Positions 12,501 through 27,500 of a stretch of 64,000 nt of DNA are shown here, in pieces (within the stretch, counting starts at the first letter, position 1; the number at the start of each line of letters is the position of its first letter). The translations under genes were made by a program, and so were the position numbers. Source of the stretch: Dipylidium caninum. Lineage: Eukaryota > Platyhelminthes > Cestoda > Cyclophyllidea > Dipylidiidae. The notes below the pieces were generated by a model, which had not been told where the DNA came from, searched no databases, and saw only the letters and a program-made list of their open reading frames with translations. Location: NCBI GenBank assembly GCA_017562135.1, contig QEYB01000637.1, forward strand, positions 246,001 through 310,000, written 5' to 3'.

Positions 12501-15500
12501 TTATTTCACTAGTAAATTACAATTTATCAGTCAAGTGGAAGGTACACTGGGTAACTTTCGTTTGCAATTATAAATATCGAGCGGGTATCTTTTTCAGTTG
12601 GGTGTTATTTTAACGGCATCTTATAAAAACACTCAAGACTGAGGTCAGATATGCTATGGAGTTTGGTGGAGATGAGTAATACTTCGCTGGCCTATTTTTA
12701 TATCATGTCAAACTTGTGTGACAGTTTGCCTGTGCGCGTGTATGCATGCTTCTAACATAGCCAATTGCCAGTTTTTGGTGCAATGTTAACGGCTCGGTAA
12801 TGTGTTGCGACTTGTTTTTTCCTGATTGAACGTTTAGTTCACACAAGCGCGCGTGTACATGTATGCGGGGTAGGGGTTTGTATACGCATTCATGAACACG
12901 AAGCCGACATAGGTGTTCATATTTCGCCAAAATCGGGGGCGACTTCTCCTCCCTCGTCACTCCTTCGTTTTTTGGTAACTATTATAATGACTTCTTTGTT
13001 CTTCAACTGTCACGTTTTGTACACTGCAGTAGCGAGACCAACACAAAAGCACATGAAGAACTAGTTACTCATTCTAAAAGATTATCCAAACATATAATGC
13101 ATATATTTATAAACTCGTTTATTTCCCATCATCATCGAAGGTTAATAAAAGCTGCATTAAAAAAAATTGTTTTTGAGTTTAATAAACATTTGTTTAAAGA
13201 CACTGCTATTGCCTAAAGTACAAAAGTTTAATTATGCGTTCCATATCTGTGGACAGTCAGCACTAGTTTCTTGTGTGGTGTATTTGTGAATTTTTAAAAT
13301 CTTAACTAAGAGGAGAGAGTGAATAATGCTACTGTAACTGCAGGCTACGGGAACAGCAAAAGCACTTTATATTCTGTAGTTTTTTTGACAAATACAGACA
13401 TCAGGAAGCAGAATATGTAATGACGGAAAGATTCCTTGTCACCGTAAATGAGCCATTTATCGTTAAGTCAATTCACCGGTTCCGCATTGAAGTAACGCAA
13501 AAGTTACTGTCGTATTTTTCTACATTTATTCCCAATTTTTATGTTTATTTAACATCCCACTAGTTTAGATTAACTTGGAACTCTTCATACTTCGAGCGGT
13601 TTGTTGCTGTTACTATCTGAATCTTCGAAAGTATTTTAAATACTTTTTATTCTAGCCATAAACCTGTGGGTCCTCATTGTGAGGAGGCGAGTTTACTTCC
13701 TGAGGTCTATTTTTTGTAGTTTTTACATCTAAACTTCAATTAACACGTGCCCACCCATTTCCTTTTGTGATTCTGCTTGTGGTCAACAATTTTTTGGTTA
13801 AATTTAATATCTTTGCGTCAGATTACAAAATATCTCCCCAACAATTGAAGCCATGCATAATTGTATAGGCTGACGAAAAACGTATCACCAACCTCAACCT
13901 TGGAAATACTCTATGGTCAAAGACGTTTCTGTAATTTTTCTATTCTTGTACTCGATAATGCTGTTTTACTATCGACCTACATATTGCATCCTTCCTGCAG
14001 AATGTTAAATAAAATAGGCAACTTTGTTATTTCTCTAATTCTAACTCCTAATTGCATTGTTATTGCATTCGTTGTGATACTTCGTACTCTTCGTACTAGG
14101 TTTTACGTCGGACCTTGATGTTCTCCACTCTCAACGTTTATTCTGCGAAAATTGAGGGTGTGATAAAATTCATAGGTTTGGAGTAATGAGCTCGTCATTT
14201 ATTGGATTGTTTCGTACCCTTCGAGTCAAAATATTGTTAATTTTACCTGTTACTGTTGATATGCTTCTGTCAATCTTAAATTTTGCGGCCAAGTTTTGTT
14301 TAAACATCTTTGATATTAGAAAAGCAAGTTAGCAAGTGCACAACCATTTCACTTTTAAGACGCTGTAGCAACTACGAACACTAAAAGCAGAAAAACACGT
14401 TTAATATGGGTTTAGTCTCAATGTCTTTGCAAATATGTTCGGTTAAAACACTTTTATATCTCAATCCTTCTTAAATGATGTTGTGTATTTGGATTATGAA
14501 ACAGATGACATTATTATTTTTTTGCTGATTTGCTAGTTGCGTCTTCCCTTATGTAATCCGCTACTTTATTTGACCCGAATTGTTGAGCTCATAGTAAATT
14601 CCACTTTTATCTAAATTGTTCAATATCGGAATCTATAAAAGCGCAAATATAATTGACGTGAGTTGCTTTTTTGTTATTTTTATATATGCGAAATCAGTTT
14701 TGAGTGAAGAATGAAGGTTCTTATGTTATACAGAGACACGAAAGTTAATTTAAGCTAGCGTTTAGTTGAGACCAACGTTCTTACTAGGAATTTATTGAGA
14801 TTTATAAGCTCATTTCTGGAGGTACACAAAATCCTTTAGTTTAGTGTGTTACTCTACTGATTCCTACTTTTCGAAATTTTTCCGAATTTTTTTTTTCTCA
14901 TAGGCCTTTCATCGTGTAGACAATTGGTCACTAACCAATATTAAAAACCTTGACCTAGACTAAATTTCTTAACTTATTTTTTCAAACGCCTTTTCTAGAT
15001 CCCTAACAAACCTTCTTCAACTGAACTTGGATAAAGAAGCCAAGAATTGAGATAAATACCCCTGGTTCAATCGAGCTCAATAGAACTTAAAATGCTCGTT
15101 TTTTGTTATTTTTACAAAATTAATGTCTCATTCTACGTAGTCTTTCTGGAATAGTGCACACAAATGAAAATCAGATCCCACTTTCGATGTGAAGTCAATA
15201 GATCTGAGAATTTCTTTTCAATGCCCACTCCTTTTCCTTTCACTATTCCATGATTTATCGCTGCGTCGGTATTCTTTTTACCATTCAAAGAGGTAATGCA
15301 TTTGTACGCGTGTGCATGCATGGGTGTATTTTGAACGTCTGTGCAGACATCCACAGCCAAGCGTTGAAATGCCTCTGACGAAAGATTTTCTCACGCGTGT
15401 ACCTATCGTATCTACACGCGTACGTAACTTTTTCTAGATCTTTGCCTTCAGATCGGCATGACCAATAATAAAGTAGATCTATCGCGATTACGATGAAGCT

Positions 15501-18500
15501 TAGGAGTTCCTAATAGAGTAAGCTAAGTAATCAGCACTGTTTATAATAAGGAGCCTCCTGTGTTTTCTTGTTTCGATTGCTACTTTTAACTCGTATTTTC
15601 TAAGGATTTTTACAGGGTTTACATAGGCTTTTCACGATGGGCTTGGGTTCTTTAGTGACTTAAGGAGAGAAGGCGTGTCCTTAATTTCGTAGAGTTGACA
15701 TGAAATGGTCATAAAGTTGGATAGCCCCTCGTTATTGGAATATGATCTGATTAGATGACGGTAAAAGTGTCAGATTTACTGCAATGCGAAGTAAGCGCAA
15801 ACCAGCCATCAATCGACGCCACACACGGACTCGATTTTCTTTCTATGGCATCTATTTCATAATTTTACATGACTCCGAACTTTATTTGGCTGTGTTTTCA
15901 TGCATGCTCACATGATAAACAACGAATAATTTATTATAAATCTTGTAGCTATACTAATTTTCATCGTAGGTTAATGTTTGGCCTTTATTGCTTAACACGA
16001 ATTTGACCCCAGTGAATGGTAGCCGTTGCTTTAGCCTTTATCGATTTTGATAATTACATGGATGAGTCTTTGCTTCCTATTGTTTCTTTGCATATTATAT
16101 GATTATAGCAGGCTATAAATTTCACATAAATATTGCCTAATTCAGTCAAATTAATATGATCTCATCAGATTAAATGATTTGCATTTTTAACACAAGCCAT
16201 CACTTGTCTTTCACTTACACATTAACTGTGTCCTTTCTTGGGAAATTAATATGATTGTAAATTCGTTAAGTTATTACTTGCTGTTTTTAAGCGCTTTGAA
16301 CTCCATTGGAACAAAATTTCTTTGCCCTTCCTGTCCCCGCAGAAAAGTGGATATTTAACATTTTGGCCATTCTAATTTTTTTTCGAAAATCTTAACGGAT
16401 TTACATCTTTGTACACACTGCCAAATGTCAATCTATTCCTAACCCTCTCACCATTGCAAAAATATCAACTCCGGTTGAAACACCCAAAAGTCATTCATTT
16501 CACCTATTTTGAAAACATTTCGATGATTCAAGGTGAATGGATAAATCATGGCCGATAACAATTATTTTACGGAAGAATTACAGCCATAAACGAGAGTTCT
16601 TTAATTGCTAGTTTTATTTTGTCTAACAAAGTTAAAATACAGCATCAGATTTCATTGCGAATATTTACATTGTACAATGAAAGGTTGCTGGTTTGGTCCT
16701 TCAAAGCCATCTTAAACCCGTTTGTCATAACATCTACCCATGTGCAGTGTTTCTGTCTTCTAACGGCAATTAACCCCTTTCTCTGGTAATGCTGTTTCCA
16801 TGTTTACTTATTCATGTGGTGCACGCGCACGTATCCACCCACACTTATACGCCACTTCTGCTGCAAATGCGCATTCGCCACGGGTGAGTGCCTCGTCACT
16901 GGATTGTTCGTTCACCCCTCCTCTATCAGCTCCAATTCATGCTCCATTCCGCTAATCCTAAAAATTTGTATCTTAAGTCTCAACTAGAAAGGGGAAAAAT
17001 ACTTTCTTTTAGTTAGTCCATGGGAGGATAGATAGCTTCTCTCCCCTTACTTTCATTTTGTGTAATCTCGGTGTAGTTCACTTTTGTAAGATGATGTTAG
17101 GTAACTGCTTAAAATTTCATGAAAATAGTAGTAATCGAATAATTTTATTATCAGGATATCTGTGTACTGATCTCAGACTCATAATTTAAATAAACGCAAA
17201 ATTTTATTTTGCCACGAATTAGTAATCTAACTATTAAATTTCCATCTAGACTCCATTTTATTTATTTATAAAAAAATTCAGCATGCTCCTATGGTTTAAA
17301 AGAACTTAATTTACAGATAAACATACCCATTAATAGAGAAATTTTACATAATTTTCCTTATTGCTGTCAATTACTGAATATTTTTGGTGAAATAATAACT
17401 TATTTGTGTTACAAAATTAAAGTGAATGTCATATGGGTTTCCTAATTAGTATTAGTCTACTTACCTACCATTCCTAGATATCGCACATGAGTGATGACTG
17501 ATTCTCGATATATTTGTATCCCAGTAAATGTCAGAGTGGAATGTATTTGAACCTTAAGCTTTCTGTGTTTAATCAATTATTGAATTTTAAATACCGTCTG
17601 CGATGTTAAGTCGTTTCACCCTAGAAGTTTTATCACCAAGTTGTCATTAAATAGAGATTTGCAAAAACGTACTGTATGCCATTTTTTTGTAAACGTTGAA
17701 TAAGGGATAAATCCGGCATTGAATCTAAAAGTGCAACGTTCTAGTTCATAATTTAAGAGTATAATTTTTCTCCATCGATAAATAGTTTTTAATCAAGACT
17801 TCAACATTCCTTTTTCTGTAATTCTCCTTTTCCCCGGCTTCATGGAGTTTTGTAATACCAATAACCTCAACATTAAAACACATTTCTGCGAAGTGTAAAA
17901 CATGCGAGTGAGCAGACAGGCAAAGAGTGAGCAACGCTGTCAGAATTACGTGCGAGAAGGTAGGAGAATGGGAAGAATTGGGTGTGCGTGCGCTAGTTAT
18001 GTTTCGTAACCACCTCGTTCCCTTCCTGTCAATGCCCACTAACTCTTCTCGAATGGTTATTCGTATCAGCTTAGGAATCGTTCATTGTTGGCTGTAGTTT
18101 TAACCAAATGGTGTATTCAAATCAATAACTGTATATTAAAGGCGTCACACTCCGCTGCGACCCATCCCTTTAGTCTCCCCCTCTCCTATCACCTTGCCTT
18201 CTACCCCATCGAGAAAATCATACACTCTCGCTGGTGATGACTCATTAGCAAATGACGTGTACGCACACCGTTGCTGCTACTACTTCAACACTTGTATACT
18301 TGTGCCTGCGTTGCTTGCATAAAGTTTTATTTTAAGAAAATTGGCTGGGTCCAACTACTTCTTGGCTATCCATTAGTGCACCTATTGCTCTGATATTAGG
18401 TTTCACTTGAAAAAACTCACGGTTTTAATAGTTTTGTTTAGTCTCAGTGATAAATTCTAACCAAGCATTATGTGGGTGTTAGTGTCTGTCATTATTATCA

Positions 18501-21500
18501 TGTTATGCCCTCCATACCATAATTTTTCGCATTCGATAATATTTCAAACTTTGCATTTATTGTTCCCATGACTTACGTTTAAAAAGTCTATTTATGCCAC
18601 TTGTTTATTTTATAGTAATTATTTTAGCACTTCTAAAATGGGGCAAGTCATTGCAAAGTAGGCGTAAATTTTCCCAAGTTTGCCTAGGTCTTGCTGGAAT
18701 ATCCACTATAACATCAGTAGTGCAATATTTCATACAGCCTTATGATGTTATTAAGAATTTTTAGATCCTTTTATCTTAAAGGTGGATTTTAAACGTACTG
18801 CATATTTTTTCAAACAGTGTTCTTAGCTGTTACTATGGTGGTTTCAATAAATCTACACTTCTTTCGAGAATCCTTTTGTAGGTGTATGGAACCCACATAA
18901 AGCTCATGAGTTCAGATGTCGATGTTTTGGTGGCAATAAGACGCTTATTAATCGAAAGCAGCATTCGTACCATTATGTTTCACAGTTATGACTATTTTAC
19001 GTCTTCAATTTGAGCTGTTTTGAATAAAGCATTCTACTGAATCACTTTCTGAGACCCTTAAGATTTCTCTCAGCGTTGTCAAATAAATATTTAGAGGCTC
19101 ATGTGGCTAGTACTTTCAATACTTTTAACATGAAGCAATTATTTAAAAATATTCCCATTACAATTATTAAGTTATTTAGAATATGTTTCTAAAGATCAAA
19201 ATATTTCATTTGTCATGACTTTTTTGGTTAAATCATTTTGGCATTTTCTTGTTTTCACCATATAAATTAAGAAATGTACACTAACGGATGGGATATGATT
19301 CACCCCCATTCATTTGCTTGCAGTTTATCAGATGCATTTTTATGGTAGGAAGCCAATGAAATGCCTTCTTGTATCCTGTTTCCCATTCCATCCAGTAGTC
19401 GGAGAGAAGAGAACAAACTTTTGTTTACTGTGCCTATAGAAAAAAACCATTATTTTATCTTAATGGAGCCAGTATGTGAATTTCAAATCCTTGTCTTACT
19501 TGTTGGACTTGACCAAGTGAGCTTTAAGAATTTAATAGAAATTAATGTTAAAGAATATTGCACTATTATTTTCAGCTTGGAACGGTCTGAATTGCTTGCA
19601 GTATGCAAATTACTACTACTTCTTATTTTCTTCACTTATTAGAATATTTGGATAGATTATGACAAATTCTGAACAGCTTTTGTTCAGAATATAAGTTTTA
19701 CACAGTCTCCGTATAGGGGACTTTTAGCGTGAAATTTTGTTTCCATGACTGTAGTGGTATCCATTCTTTTTGCTTTCCCAGAATCTTTAGTGATTTCTCC
19801 CTCATTTTTTTATAACCTCTGAATAGTATATTGAAAAATGAAAAAGTTCACCCAAAGTGGGATGAATTTTACTGTTGTATGTTTTTATTTAAAGTCTTAG
19901 GTAGAGCTCTTATACTTGACAGCTTAAGGCTGAAAGTGGTCATCAGTGTTTGGTCCCTCTGACAAATGATCATGAGTCGTCAACATCACGTATATGCACG
20001 ATTCAGTTTATCTCTAAAACTTTCTTGTTTTTACAGGCATCTTGGAGTCTGTTTGCATTTATTATGCTGGTGGTGGTTTTGTTTGTAAGTGGGTTTCTGT
20101 GTAAGCATTGATCACAGATTTATCTTGGAGGTACCATTCCACATTTTACAAGCTTACTTTCAATAAATCTGTCGTAGATTAAACCTATTATTTCTTTTCG
20201 TGGGAGATTTTCGAGGGATTGTTGTGCATGTTGGCCCGTTATTAAATATTTAAAAAAATTGATTTCGAATACGACATTTTTAAATAACCTTTGGAGGGTT
20301 AATTAGACTCAACTTCGCTTGCATTTGGCCGCCCTCTTCCTTTTGAAGATAATTATTCCGTTCACTGTAATCTTCTCCAATTAATATCACGTAATGCTTG
20401 AAAATTCTATCTACTTCATATATATATATATATATATTTTTGCGTATTTGTTAACTCTCCAATTTAAAATGCACTTTTTTTCGGAAGCAATTTCTTTTAT
20501 CTCCTTCCGGTGAGCAAAATCAATCTGCGTGATTTTTTCTATCAGCTTTCGTGCTTGCATCCTTCCTTAAAAATGCTAACCTGTTCGAATCTTTCCAAAA
20601 TGTTTACCCTCGATTCTTGACTACATCAAAGTGGCGTAGACCTTTTCTGTGGCAAGAATGACATCCGCAAACTTTTACTGAGCTCGTGTTCGTCACAGTA
20701 AATACTTTCAAGATTTCAAGTCATTAATAAGTTTATAAAAGTTGGTTCAGTTTTAAATGTTTTTCGAAATCACTCGTGAAATTCCGTTTGTTATTGAAAT
20801 GCTTTCTTAGTTCTCCAAATGTAAGTACGAGACATTAGCACTGGCTCTACACATCCAGATTTGTCAAATCCACCTGCCTTTGGTAATGTAACAAAAGTAG
20901 ATGTGACGAAGAAATGAGCCTTATATACTGGAGGTTTACGAAAGGTGATGTGTTGTATGAAAATAATTTTGTCTTAAGACTGAAGGAGGCGAAAAGTGGT
21001 TTTTTATCATAAGTAAAAATATAGTATTTTTAGGTTGTGTATTAGGTTGGCACTTGAGGTTTTTGCTTTTGCTGCAAATGCCGCATCTATGTAAGATTTT
21101 TCTGATGAACCTTGATATTATGTTGAGGAAATTACTACTACCATCTCGCTCATGTGACAATAAAGCACTAATTCTACAATTTTACTTTTCTGGCAGTGCG
21201 CACATGTAAACAGTCTGACTTCGTAAGCCCTGATTTACTATAGAAATGTTTTATTCTTAGTTAAAAGAAATTATTGGCTTATGAAATTGTGGTATGTGAA
21301 GGTGTACACGATTAGTGGACTTCATAATCAACTGAATTGCCACTGGTAATTATAAGCGATGTTTGGCGAAACCGCTAAACAGTTAGCCAGGCAGTTAATT
21401 CCTTATCAATTGATGGCATCCTGTTGGTGTTGTGTGTTTACGCTAGAGAAGACGCCGACGTAGACATGTAACCACAAATGACAATGTTAGAGTATTTATT

Positions 21501-24500
21501 TTATTTATTAATTTCAGAATGCAGACAAATACAAAAAAGCTTAATGGGATGTCTTTCATTGGTACCCTCTTTAATACATTTTGAACAAAGCCGCTAATAA
21601 TAACAAATCAAGTAGTTAAATTTAACTTTCAATTTTTTCCGCGTTTCCTGGACGACTTCATTTTGCCCCACATATTCTGTATTATAATTGTTCAAAATGT
21701 CGAAAGGATTATTCCTTTACCGTGCGTACTTTAAGGATTACCATTTACCAAAATCCTGAACTAGCATCAAAATGATATGTCGTGATCAGATTTCGATTTG
21801 AATGCTATTATCTGCAAAGTAACCAAAACTACACCTCTATTTTCTTGTTCTTTTTTTCAATTCGCTTTCAAAAATATCACATAATAAGACTGCATCGACG
21901 CTAAACTACTTTGATCTCGTAAACACTCACTTTTGCCAGGTACTCATCTCACTCTTATAATTGCACAGGCGACTTTTCTGTCTGGTGAACTGGAATAGTT
22001 CAATTTAATTCACTAGACCAAATGTTATTTAGAGGAAAATTGGCAGACAATGACCTTTTGTCTTTTGAGTAAACTTCTTTAGTGTAATAAGCTTTTATTC
22101 TCGGGTTCGCAAGTGAGTCAAAATTTAGCACACGTGGCTGAGGAAGTTAATACCTTTTGCTAACTCGCGTTTCCCAAATCCATCGTTTTCTCGCTACTCT
22201 CCCTTCCCCTGCCCTCTGCCCCGCATGCATATCGTGGTTGTTTGTAAGTGAATCATTCGTGCGCACAACTCTTACTGATTTGCACTTTCGCTCTCAAACC
22301 CCCTTAACCGTCACGGAGTTCTTCCACCACCACCGTTACTGTTATCTGCTCTTGTCATTTTGCTAGTACGAACTGCACCATGTTTATACTGATTAATACC
22401 ATTTTACTTGGTGCGTGCAGTCTGACATACCCTACTATTTATGACCAAAAATTTAGATGAAAAAAAATTTATTTACATTACCCAACATCATCACTTTCAT
22501 TTCTGCGAAATGTGTTATATTTTGACGATTTGCTCTGTCCCAATTTTCCCGAGGTTTTTTTCACAGCGTTTTTACACAGAGTAGAAACCATCTTAGACAA
22601 CTAAGAATTTACTCAACATTAACATTAGTCAGACATCGGAATGATGAGATCACTACTCGCGGGTGCATTTTCTTTATGATTACTCCTCTTGGTACAACAT
22701 TTTTTAATCTTACATTGAGTTTATAACATAAAAATACAAACTGTCCTGACGTGTTAATTAATCTTTTTCGCAAATTAGCTTGACCTTGTTTCTCCAGGTG
22801 GTACGTTTACACGATTTTTAGAAGATACGAACTACAGCAAAAAATTGGCGCGCAGCTTTGTTTATCACGTCCATACTATTGTAGAGGATAAGTAAGGTGT
22901 CGCTTCTGGTTAATTAATTAGATTTGATTCACATATGCCCATAAGACCGTTATCTATAATGCTCTTCTTGAACGCACACAACTTACGCAAAGGTACGTCA
23001 CATAGGGAGGGGGAGGGGGTGGATGACGACTATGCTAATAGCAAAAATCGCGTTTTTGTTTTTTCTTTGTGGGGGGCGTGCGATAATTTATTCGAGAAAC
23101 ACCGTTCTTCCTATCGCTACTGCTGATTTTGCCACCACCCATTTTCTCGTGGCCACCCACTTTGGCGAGTCATAAATGGTGTGTGTGCGTAAACGGGCCT
23201 GCCCCCCACCTCACGGCGGTCGCTGTGGCGGCGGTGGGGGGATGCTTTGAAGATGCCGACATGTTGCGTGCGTGTATACGTGTTTCAGAGGTTGATGGTA
23301 GGGATGCTTTGACCGTTGAGATTTTGGCATACAGAAGATGCGTTCTTGAGCCTCTTGACTGAATTGGACAGAACTGGTCTCCTGTTTTCTGAGATATACA
23401 CCAAAATGGCAATAGAGGTTGCCTTGTTCTTAACCTCTATGCTAATAAATTTTAATACATGGTATCCACACATTTTGTAGAGTATTTAACTAAAAAGCCT
23501 TTAAAATGAAGTGGTTTTGACAAATATGAAAGGTTATTATTTGGATGCATGAGAAGATAAAAATTAACTTCCCCATGACTGTACTCAACATTTACAGCGT
23601 TCGATTTTTCGCGCCTTAGAGAATCGATAATTTTTACGTTGTTGAATTCCATTGCCTATCAGCGCTACTCTTACTTTAACTGCTCTACTTAGCATTCGCA
23701 TAACTTGTCAAGGTAGCTCCTTGGGCACGCCAAATAACTAACTGGATGTGATTGATATGGAGGGATGTGTACCATACTCAGATGAGCGGTACGAATAGGG
23801 GTCTGACTGAATCCATAAACCAAGGCTACTGGAAATGGACGTCATATGTATTTCATCGTAATTGAGTCATTTGGAGGTCAGAAATACCTGCCTAAAGAGT
23901 TCAACAGACGTCAAACGTCTGATTCATAAGAGTTAGATACTTTAAAACACTTGCAAAAATTCTTTCAGTTCCTCATCATCAACTGGGTAAATTATCTATT
24001 GACTGTATCATGCGTCTTGGTGACAGTTTGCCGAATATTTATCACTTTTGTGCCTCACTTTTTTTAATGAAGCTAGATCAAATTCAGCCGACAATTTATT
24101 TCTAAAGATCAAAACGATGGCTTGTTCAAGGCGGTGGCAATCATGACACAACACTCGGGCGCCCTCATTTATTCTTGCGTCTTATTTATGAAGTCTGTGA
24201 GCCAAGATAAATTTTTTGAGGGGAAACTTAAATCATAATTTTAGCATGGTATTGATTCTACTTGATCTCCTTCGAGTTTATGTCTTCTTGCGCTTAGATT
24301 TCCTTTAACGTCCGAAGAAGGAGGAGGAAGTGTTACGGACTAGAAATTAACATTTTAACTGGTAGTACATTTTATAGCTTTGTATTTTTTGTGGAAAACA
24401 AAAACCACAAATTTTACTGCTTTAAGGATATGAGACCACAGCGAACTTTGAGTGCGATGTGGTATTATCAGAGAATTTGGTTATTCAATTAGGATAAAAC

Positions 24501-27500
24501 AAAAATATTTTTCCTTCTAATTGCCATCTTTCAGTTCTTTTTGTCGCCCAATTAGTCGACCTTCTTGCAGACAGGCATCAGATAAAGCAGAAATACAGTG
24601 GCGCCACTGTGACCACCGCGATTCTATGAAAATGCCTTATCTGCGTTCGAATGGTACAAATCCACCCTATCGGTTTTTCGAGTCACTACTACCTTGTTAA
24701 TTGGAGTGGCAGATTACTTCCCTGAACGCGAGGCTTGATGAAACGCTTTTTTTAATGGAACTAATTGGATGTTTTGGGGAGAATTCGTTGAAGGAAACAT
24801 CTCGAAGACTTTCATTTGCTTTTTTTTGAGCCGGGCTCATTTCTGTTTGGAACTGATTGGTGATACGTTTGTTTCCCCTCTCACCTTTTAATAGTCAAGA
24901 CCGTTACTCATTCCTTTATTTTTATCCCTTACTATGGTGTGAAAAATCATTCCCCTTTATTTCCTTCCTTGTTCCATTTACCATGTATTTTCGCAGTTGT
25001 TTTTGCTTTCATGAAGATACTTTTTCGGTATTTTTGTCTTTGAAAATGCGCCCTTGATCTACTTGTTCTATGCGTCTTTCATTCACGTCGTTTTTCCTTT
25101 GTCACTTTACACTAAATATTATGCAAAGATTAGCTGGGCTATTAGAGATCATCACGCATCCCTATAGAATTATTCACCATATCATAGATTGTAATTATGC
25201 AGAAAGCGAAGTGACCTGCTACCTTTATATTTTTCCATATTTGAAACTTATTTTACTGAGTCCTAAGCACTATTCTAGAAAATTAATAGTTTTCAGTCCG
25301 CGCTAAAGTTGCTCTTTTTATTTTGTTTATTTCAATCCTCATTTCCCACCAAACATTTTCAAGTCCCCAAAAAGCAAATTTCAGAATCTATGTTAATTGG
25401 TAATGACAATTTTTGCTTTAACTATTTATTCTTACGATTTAAATAAACATTTTCAATTCTTTTAACTAGTTTTGTTTTTGACTTAATATACTCCCATCTT
25501 ACTGGACGTCGTTAATCGCTAATATGTGACGGGATAGGAGAAGCCATTATCTGACATTACATTTAGGAAACTCGAACACATACATGAGTGAAATGAGACG
25601 AAACTAAAAGCTCTTTTACTTTCCCTTTCTTACAATAGGCTTTATTAATAATAACTCATCTGAATAAGACTAAAAAGACTTTCATATTTCCCCGTCATCT
25701 TCGTGTTAAAGCCACTGAGAGTAGACGGAAAGAATTGCAACAGATACTGTTATCGATTAATGACACAGTGATGACTTCATTTCAATCTTGGCACATACAC
25801 GTTAACCTTGTGTCTGGTTTTATATATCGTTTAGAGCTTCTGCTTATAGCCACAGGTAACGCAATCACATTGAACAGATTTGGCTAGAGGTTTTTTCCAA
25901 TCTCAAAAATGGTCATTTAACCGCTGCCCTTATTCCTAGTCACAAATGTAAGTTACACCAAATTTTTGCTGGTGTAGAGATTTTGTCGAAAAGGTAAACG
26001 TTCGCTCAAACCTCTGTGGAAGGATGGTCGAGATACTAACAGCGTTAGGAAATTGTACGTATTTTTATAACACTGGCGTTAGTAGTTTGGTCTGAGCCTT
26101 TGTGTTGGACTGTGCCTCCCGACTTTGGTGGTTATACAGCGTTTGGAATGGGGTTGTGCGATGTTTTTCTCTTAACTCTCTCTCGGTACTCGGCGTTGAT
26201 GAAGTTTAATACTGATTACTAGTAGTAATCTCACTTGAGCAGAGTCATGTACATTTACTAGTAGTATCGTGGTGGTTAGCTTTCGGAAAATACACCATTT
26301 GTCCCGAAAACAGCCAATGCTACTGCTGATATAGCTGTTTCCAGCTCCAGGCCACTATACCTCAGCCCATAAAATCGAGCTTGTATCAACATATCTTTAT
26401 GACTGTTTCTAATCGGTGCGCGTGATAGGGTCATGTTCATGTCAAAGCGTGTTTCTGTGTCTTGACACTGAATTCACCCATGTCATATGCAGATAATTAT
26501 TTTTAAAAAGGTTGTTAATTTGGTGAGTTGTCAAAGTTATGGTTTACTATAACTGGTACACGTCTAGTTTGTTGCGAGCTCTAGTCATTTAGGTTTGGCC
26601 TTCTCTTTTAAAGTGTGTATGGAATTAGTTTAAATTTCTGTAATTTAATGTCAAGTTACATGTGACCCTTGTCAACAGGTAATTGTGGTGTGTTTATAGA
26701 ATTTTCTGCTACTCAAACTAAGTCGCGATTTCCCTGCTCTGTTTAATTGAAGAGCGTGTGAATTAAAATGGTGGTTTCCGCATTAATAGCCATCGGTGTT
26801 CCGCTTCTCACTCAAGTGGTGATTAATTGCTGACCGCCTTCGTTTTCAATCTTTTTTTCGGGGACGGTGGATGATAAGCGACAAATTACTTTCCTGTTAT
26901 TCACTCATTCGAAGAATTTACTCTAATTTGTAGTAATACGGTGCTGTTAAGAAACAGTAGTTCTTATCTTTAAAGCGTAAATTCATGCTCGTAACAGCTT
27001 TTGCTGATGGAATTTACTTTTTTAATTCTTATTGGATTTCCACGTTCATTTATTTTAATTAATTTTCTGTAGCCATTATTATTGTGGTTCATTTATGCTC
27101 TAGAATTCATGTTGACAGCTAATTTAACAAACAAAGGTTGAAAACAATCATATCTGCATTCTACATGTTGCAAGGGGCAGGGGGTACGGGGTAGGGAGAA
27201 AGATTATATCATTCTTATTAACCCCTTTTTCATTATTGTTTAGGTGTCTATGTTTTTAACATACTCATATTTCTACTAAATTTTTTGAGCCTTCTGGTAC
27301 GGAATTGTGAATAGTAAAGCGATTCGGTTTTTAGCAGTACTTTTACTTAATAGTGGCTCAAACTTTCCTTCACTCATTCAATTTTGGATTACCTTGACGA
27401 CTGCATGTTGTACCTGCCGCCAGGATTTGCTGTCGTTGATAACGGTGATGATTAGATGCCAATCTTGGTATATGACCAACTCCTCTTAGAATGGCAAAAA

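Noticed and set aside
12272..12613. 113-residue Phe/Leu/Ser-rich ORF in the long intron
   Set aside because: Looks like translated T-rich intron DNA; no methionine context, homology or junctions.
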